Below the pieces are notes generated by a model. It made no database searches. It was given only the letters and a program-made list of their open reading frames with translations, and was not told where the DNA came from. Shown piece by piece: positions 31,464 to 33,554 of a stretch of 33,554 bases of DNA; position 1 is the stretch's first letter; every line of letters begins with the position of its first letter. A program made the position numbers and the translations under genes. Source of the stretch: DATKWV01 sp035529405 (lineage in GTDB: Bacteria; Planctomycetota; Phycisphaerae; Sedimentisphaerales; Anaerobacaceae); contig DATKWV010000182.1 in assembly GCA_035529405.1 (NCBI GenBank), positions 1-33,554 on the forward strand, read 5' to 3'.

Positions 31464-32662
31464 TTCTTTACCCGCGTGGTCAATCGCTGCAGATGTCTCC
31501 TGAACCCGACGGTTTTTGCAATTTGTCGCCAGCGGCTCTTATTGTTACTGCCCGCGGCCTGATTGCGTTTTATGCACTTTTCCAGCGCCGTTACCCACTG
31601 TTCGCAAATACAAGCGGCCCTTGCATCTGAAAGTATTTCTTTGCACAATGCCATTTGTGCCCGATTCAGGCCCCTTAATGCTGAAATCTGTTCATCAGTG
31701 ACGTCTCTGTCAAAACACGGCGGCAGCTTCAGGCCCGCGACCCTGAAGTTCAGTATGGTCCTGATGCATTTTTCACATTTACCGCAGTTGCGGTCCTTTT
31801 GACCGCCTTCCCAGCAGACCCTCATATACCGAAGGGCCTGCGGCCAGCGCGATATCGAACGAACTTTCTGGCTGCGGGTAAAAGCCGCCCCGTCGTGTAT
31901 GATTTGGAACGTGTCACTGGACATCAATCCGTCGGTAACAGGGTTTGTACCCCATGGCAAAACCAGGTTGTTGTAAGGCTCACTGCTTGCGATAAGACCT
32001 GTACTGAAGCCGTTTCCAAGCAGCATAAGGCACGAGGCTATCGCTGCCCCGTGCGAATTTTCCCAGTCATTGTCTAATTCACGAAAATTAGTTGCTATGG
32101 TTATCAACTGTATCGATAGCGCTTTGAGCATCTTCTTGCAGTTCGATGCCGCACGCTGGAATGCATAAGTGTCGCCCAGAGCTATATCAAAACCATGCAC
32201 CATTACCGCTGCCTGAAGGTTTTGTCTTTGTCGCCCGCAGTTGTTGCTGTGATGACGCCACACGGTAAAACACGAGTCAAGGCCTCCTGAGAATGCCGCC
32301 ACGGCCTTATTGGAATTGTCGGTCTGGTGCTGTTGACATTCAACATCGGCCTGTATCTGAATCCTCGGATATTTGTCGGGTCGCCAGCAGTGCCAGGCCG
32401 CCTGGAATTCTTCGAGATTCTGCAGAAGGCGCGCGGATACCTGCCCGTGAAGAAAAAGGTTCGTCGAATGCCGCATTGCGGTAAATAATGTCGCTAACAG
32501 AAACGGGTCGCATTTTTCTGTTGCCGCATACGCATACTTGCTCGGCAAACGATACCACAAATGCTTGCGCACGTGTTTTGGAATTTCTATGGCTGCACTT
32601 AATATAGTCTGGTCCCTGGCTTTTGTTACGTCTTCCATCCACAGGTGTATTTTGCCCGCCAT
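31460..32662 (-). CDS. QueC-like PP-loop ATPase in a polysaccharide locus
   Basis: A 400-residue protein with the PP-loop signature AAFSGGLDSCF (SGGLDS at 125-130), which binds ATP for adenylation. Near the C-terminus it has CWEGGQKDRNCGKCEKC (C283, C293, C296 and C299), much like the zinc site of QueC, the 7-cyano-7-deazaguanine synthase. The protein is nearly twice as long as QueC (about 230 aa), with an extra N-terminal 115 residues and a C-terminal 90. No other queuosine genes are present, so a role in modifying a sugar carboxylate (amide or nitrile formation) is more likely than tRNA modification, but this is inference. It lies between the pyruvyltransferase-like gene (four-base overlap) and the asparagine-synthase-like gene (34 bases). 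Confidence 0.7.
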   Translation of the reverse strand: MAGKIHLWMEDVTKARDQTILSAAIEIPKHVRKHLWYRLPSKYAYAATEKCDPFLLATLFTAMRHSTNLFLHGQVSARLLQNLEEFQAAWHCWRPDKYPRIQIQADVECQQHQTDNSNKAVAAFSGGLDSCFTVWRHHSNNCGRQRQNLQAAVMVHGFDIALGDTYAFQRAASNCKKMLKALSIQLITIATNFRELDNDWENSHGAAIASCLMLLGNGFSTGLIASSEPYNNLVLPWGTNPVTDGLMSSDTFQIIHDGAAFTRSQKVRSISRWPQALRYMRVCWEGGQKDRNCGKCEKCIRTILNFRVAGLKLPPCFDRDVTDEQISALRGLNRAQMALCKEILSDARAACICEQWVTALEKCIKRNQAAGSNNKSRWRQIAKTVGFRRHLQRLTTRVKK

Positions 32663-32696
32663 GTTCCTGTTTCAATCAAAAATCAGGTTTGTTTGC

Positions 32697-33554
32697 CTAT
32701 AAATGCTCTTTTGACCACAGCATAAACGCCAGCAGCGACTTTAAGCCGGATGGTCCCACTATCGGGTCTTCGAAATGTAACGGCATATCGGGTCCCGGCA
32801 GAATCTCGTTGAGTGCGCGCCTGTCGAACAGCTCGAACAGTGCCTCTCGGCCGTCTTCTGCCTGGCGCCGTACTGCACACCAGCCTGCGTTGTTGAAATC
32901 GAAAATTCGGAAATAATAACGCCGCTCGTGATTGCTTTTTTCAGGCTGCTGTCCCAGGCCGCATACACGGTTCAGGTGGTCAAAAACGTACCTGCGCAGC
33001 TGGTATCGAAGCCTGGGCCGCAGCGGCCGGGTATCGTAGCTGTTTCGGTCCAAAGGCAGGGCCGCCAGGGCCGGAAAACGCCTGCAGACCAGCTCTGTTT
33101 GGGCACGTCTTTCTGCTATTGTTGCCGCCGGCATGCCCGCTGCTGTTTCCAGGAGCCTGCGGTCAAGCGCCGGCATCACGGGCCAGGCCCCGAACGAAAT
33201 TGCCCACGCAGCGCCGCCCACATAAAAACGCTGACGATTGTACAGATTAAAACACCATGCACGCTGCGATTCCAGTTCGCAGTAGCTGTGATAAACTTTT
33301 TCTATGCGGGCGATTGTCTCGTCAACAAGGTCTGCGAAAACCTCCGGGCGCAGAAGTCTTTTCAGAACCGCCGGCTCTATTGCCCATTTATTGATATTGG
33401 CAAAGTAACTCTCGAATGACATGCTTCTGCTGCAGGCCGAATAGGCCCACGTGATGTACCGGGTGCCCACAACGGCATCGATTACGTGCCCCAGTATCAC
33501 GCGCGGTGCAAATTCTTTCAGGCGGGATGGTACCGCCCAGTTGGTTATGAAATT
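32697..33554 (-). CDS. Asparagine-synthase-like amidotransferase, C-terminal part (cut by window edge)
   Basis: The frame is open to the right edge, so the 5' end is missing; 285 C-terminal residues are visible. The sequence VILGHVIDAVVG near the edge corresponds to the loop after the synthetase PP-loop (compare GxxGDxxxG). FYVGGAAWAISFGAWPVMPALDRRLLETAAGMP fits the C-terminal half of AsnB-type synthetases (given here only as a match, split at about residues 125-157 of the visible part), and ELFDRRALNEILPGP is a usual tail. The PP-loop itself and any glutaminase domain lie outside the window. Proteins of this family in EPS/exosortase loci are thought to amidate sugar acids or precursors. The frame at 33500 could start with GTG, but the upstream codons continue the domain, so it is not the real start. 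Confidence 0.78.
   Translation of the reverse strand, partial: NFITNWAVPSRLKEFAPRVILGHVIDAVVGTRYITWAYSACSRSMSFESYFANINKWAIEPAVLKRLLRPEVFADLVDETIARIEKVYHSYCELESQRAWCFNLYNRQRFYVGGAAWAISFGAWPVMPALDRRLLETAAGMPAATIAERRAQTELVCRRFPALAALPLDRNSYDTRPLRPRLRYQLRRYVFDHLNRVCGLGQQPEKSNHERRYYFRIFDFNNAGWCAVRRQAEDGREALFELFDRRALNEILPGPDMPLHFEDPIVGPSGLKSLLAFMLWSKEHL

Noticed and set aside
32697..33500. GTG at 33500 as the start of the asparagine-synthase-like gene
   Set aside because: The frame stays open to the window edge and the upstream residues continue the domain, so the gene is cut by the window.

Overview
The window is one large extracellular-polysaccharide and exosortase locus. It most likely comes from a Planctomycetota bacterium, probably of the Phycisphaerae/Sedimentisphaerales type. 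That placement is an inference. It rests on the exosortase, on a local target protein with a PAPGA-type variant of the PEP-CTERM sorting signal, on small companion proteins resembling ones I associate with that group, and on mid-range GC content. No tRNA, rRNA, CRISPR array, insertion sequence or phage gene was seen.

Layout: positions 1-1056 are sparsely coding. They hold one small Cys-rich gene on the minus strand and a structured divergent intergenic region. Positions 1057-3883 (plus strand) carry a Wza-like export lipoprotein, a four-helix membrane protein and an outer-membrane beta-barrel gene that is split by a 9-G tract. From 3884 to the right edge every gene is on the minus strand, read from high to low coordinates. 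Starting at the right edge, the order is: partial asparagine-synthase-like gene, QueC-like PP-loop protein, pyruvyltransferase-like protein, polysaccharide deacetylase, three GT2 glycosyltransferases (two are tandem duplicates), a GT4, another GT2, a membrane polymerase/ligase, a double-GNAT protein, a second deacetylase, a GT2, a PaaK/CapK-like adenylate-forming enzyme, a second GT4-like enzyme and an Alg14/Alg13-type split glycosyltransferase. Next come a nucleotidyltransferase-exosortase fusion, a Wzc-type tyrosine-kinase copolymerase, a nucleotidyltransferase-like/sugar-transferase fusion, a 1389-residue TPR protein, a short LuxR-type regulator, a small secreted/membrane protein and the PEP-CTERM-like protein. 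Many junctions are 1-8 base overlaps, so most of 5.8-33.5 kb is probably one or a few translationally coupled transcripts.

How it fits together (inference from families): the sugar transferase starts a glycan on undecaprenyl phosphate. The GT2, GT4 and Alg13/14 enzymes extend it. The deacetylases, GNAT, pyruvyltransferase and amidotransferase-like proteins decorate it. The O-antigen-ligase-like membrane protein polymerises or transfers it. The Wzc kinase and the Wza lipoprotein control length and export. The exosortase would cleave, and perhaps attach, the PEP-CTERM-like protein during or after transport, as in other exosortase/EPS loci. No Wzx flippase is visible; it may lie beyond the right edge.

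Most unusual points: (1) an exosortase fused to an NDP-sugar nucleotidyltransferase plus left-handed beta-helix module; (2) a related module fused to the initiating sugar transferase two genes away; (3) a G9 tract that puts an outer-membrane protein out of frame by one base, either a phase-variation switch or an assembly error; (4) a 14-bp dyad at an activator-like position between luxR and the secreted-protein unit; (5) a QueC-like PP-loop protein beside an asparagine-synthase-like protein.
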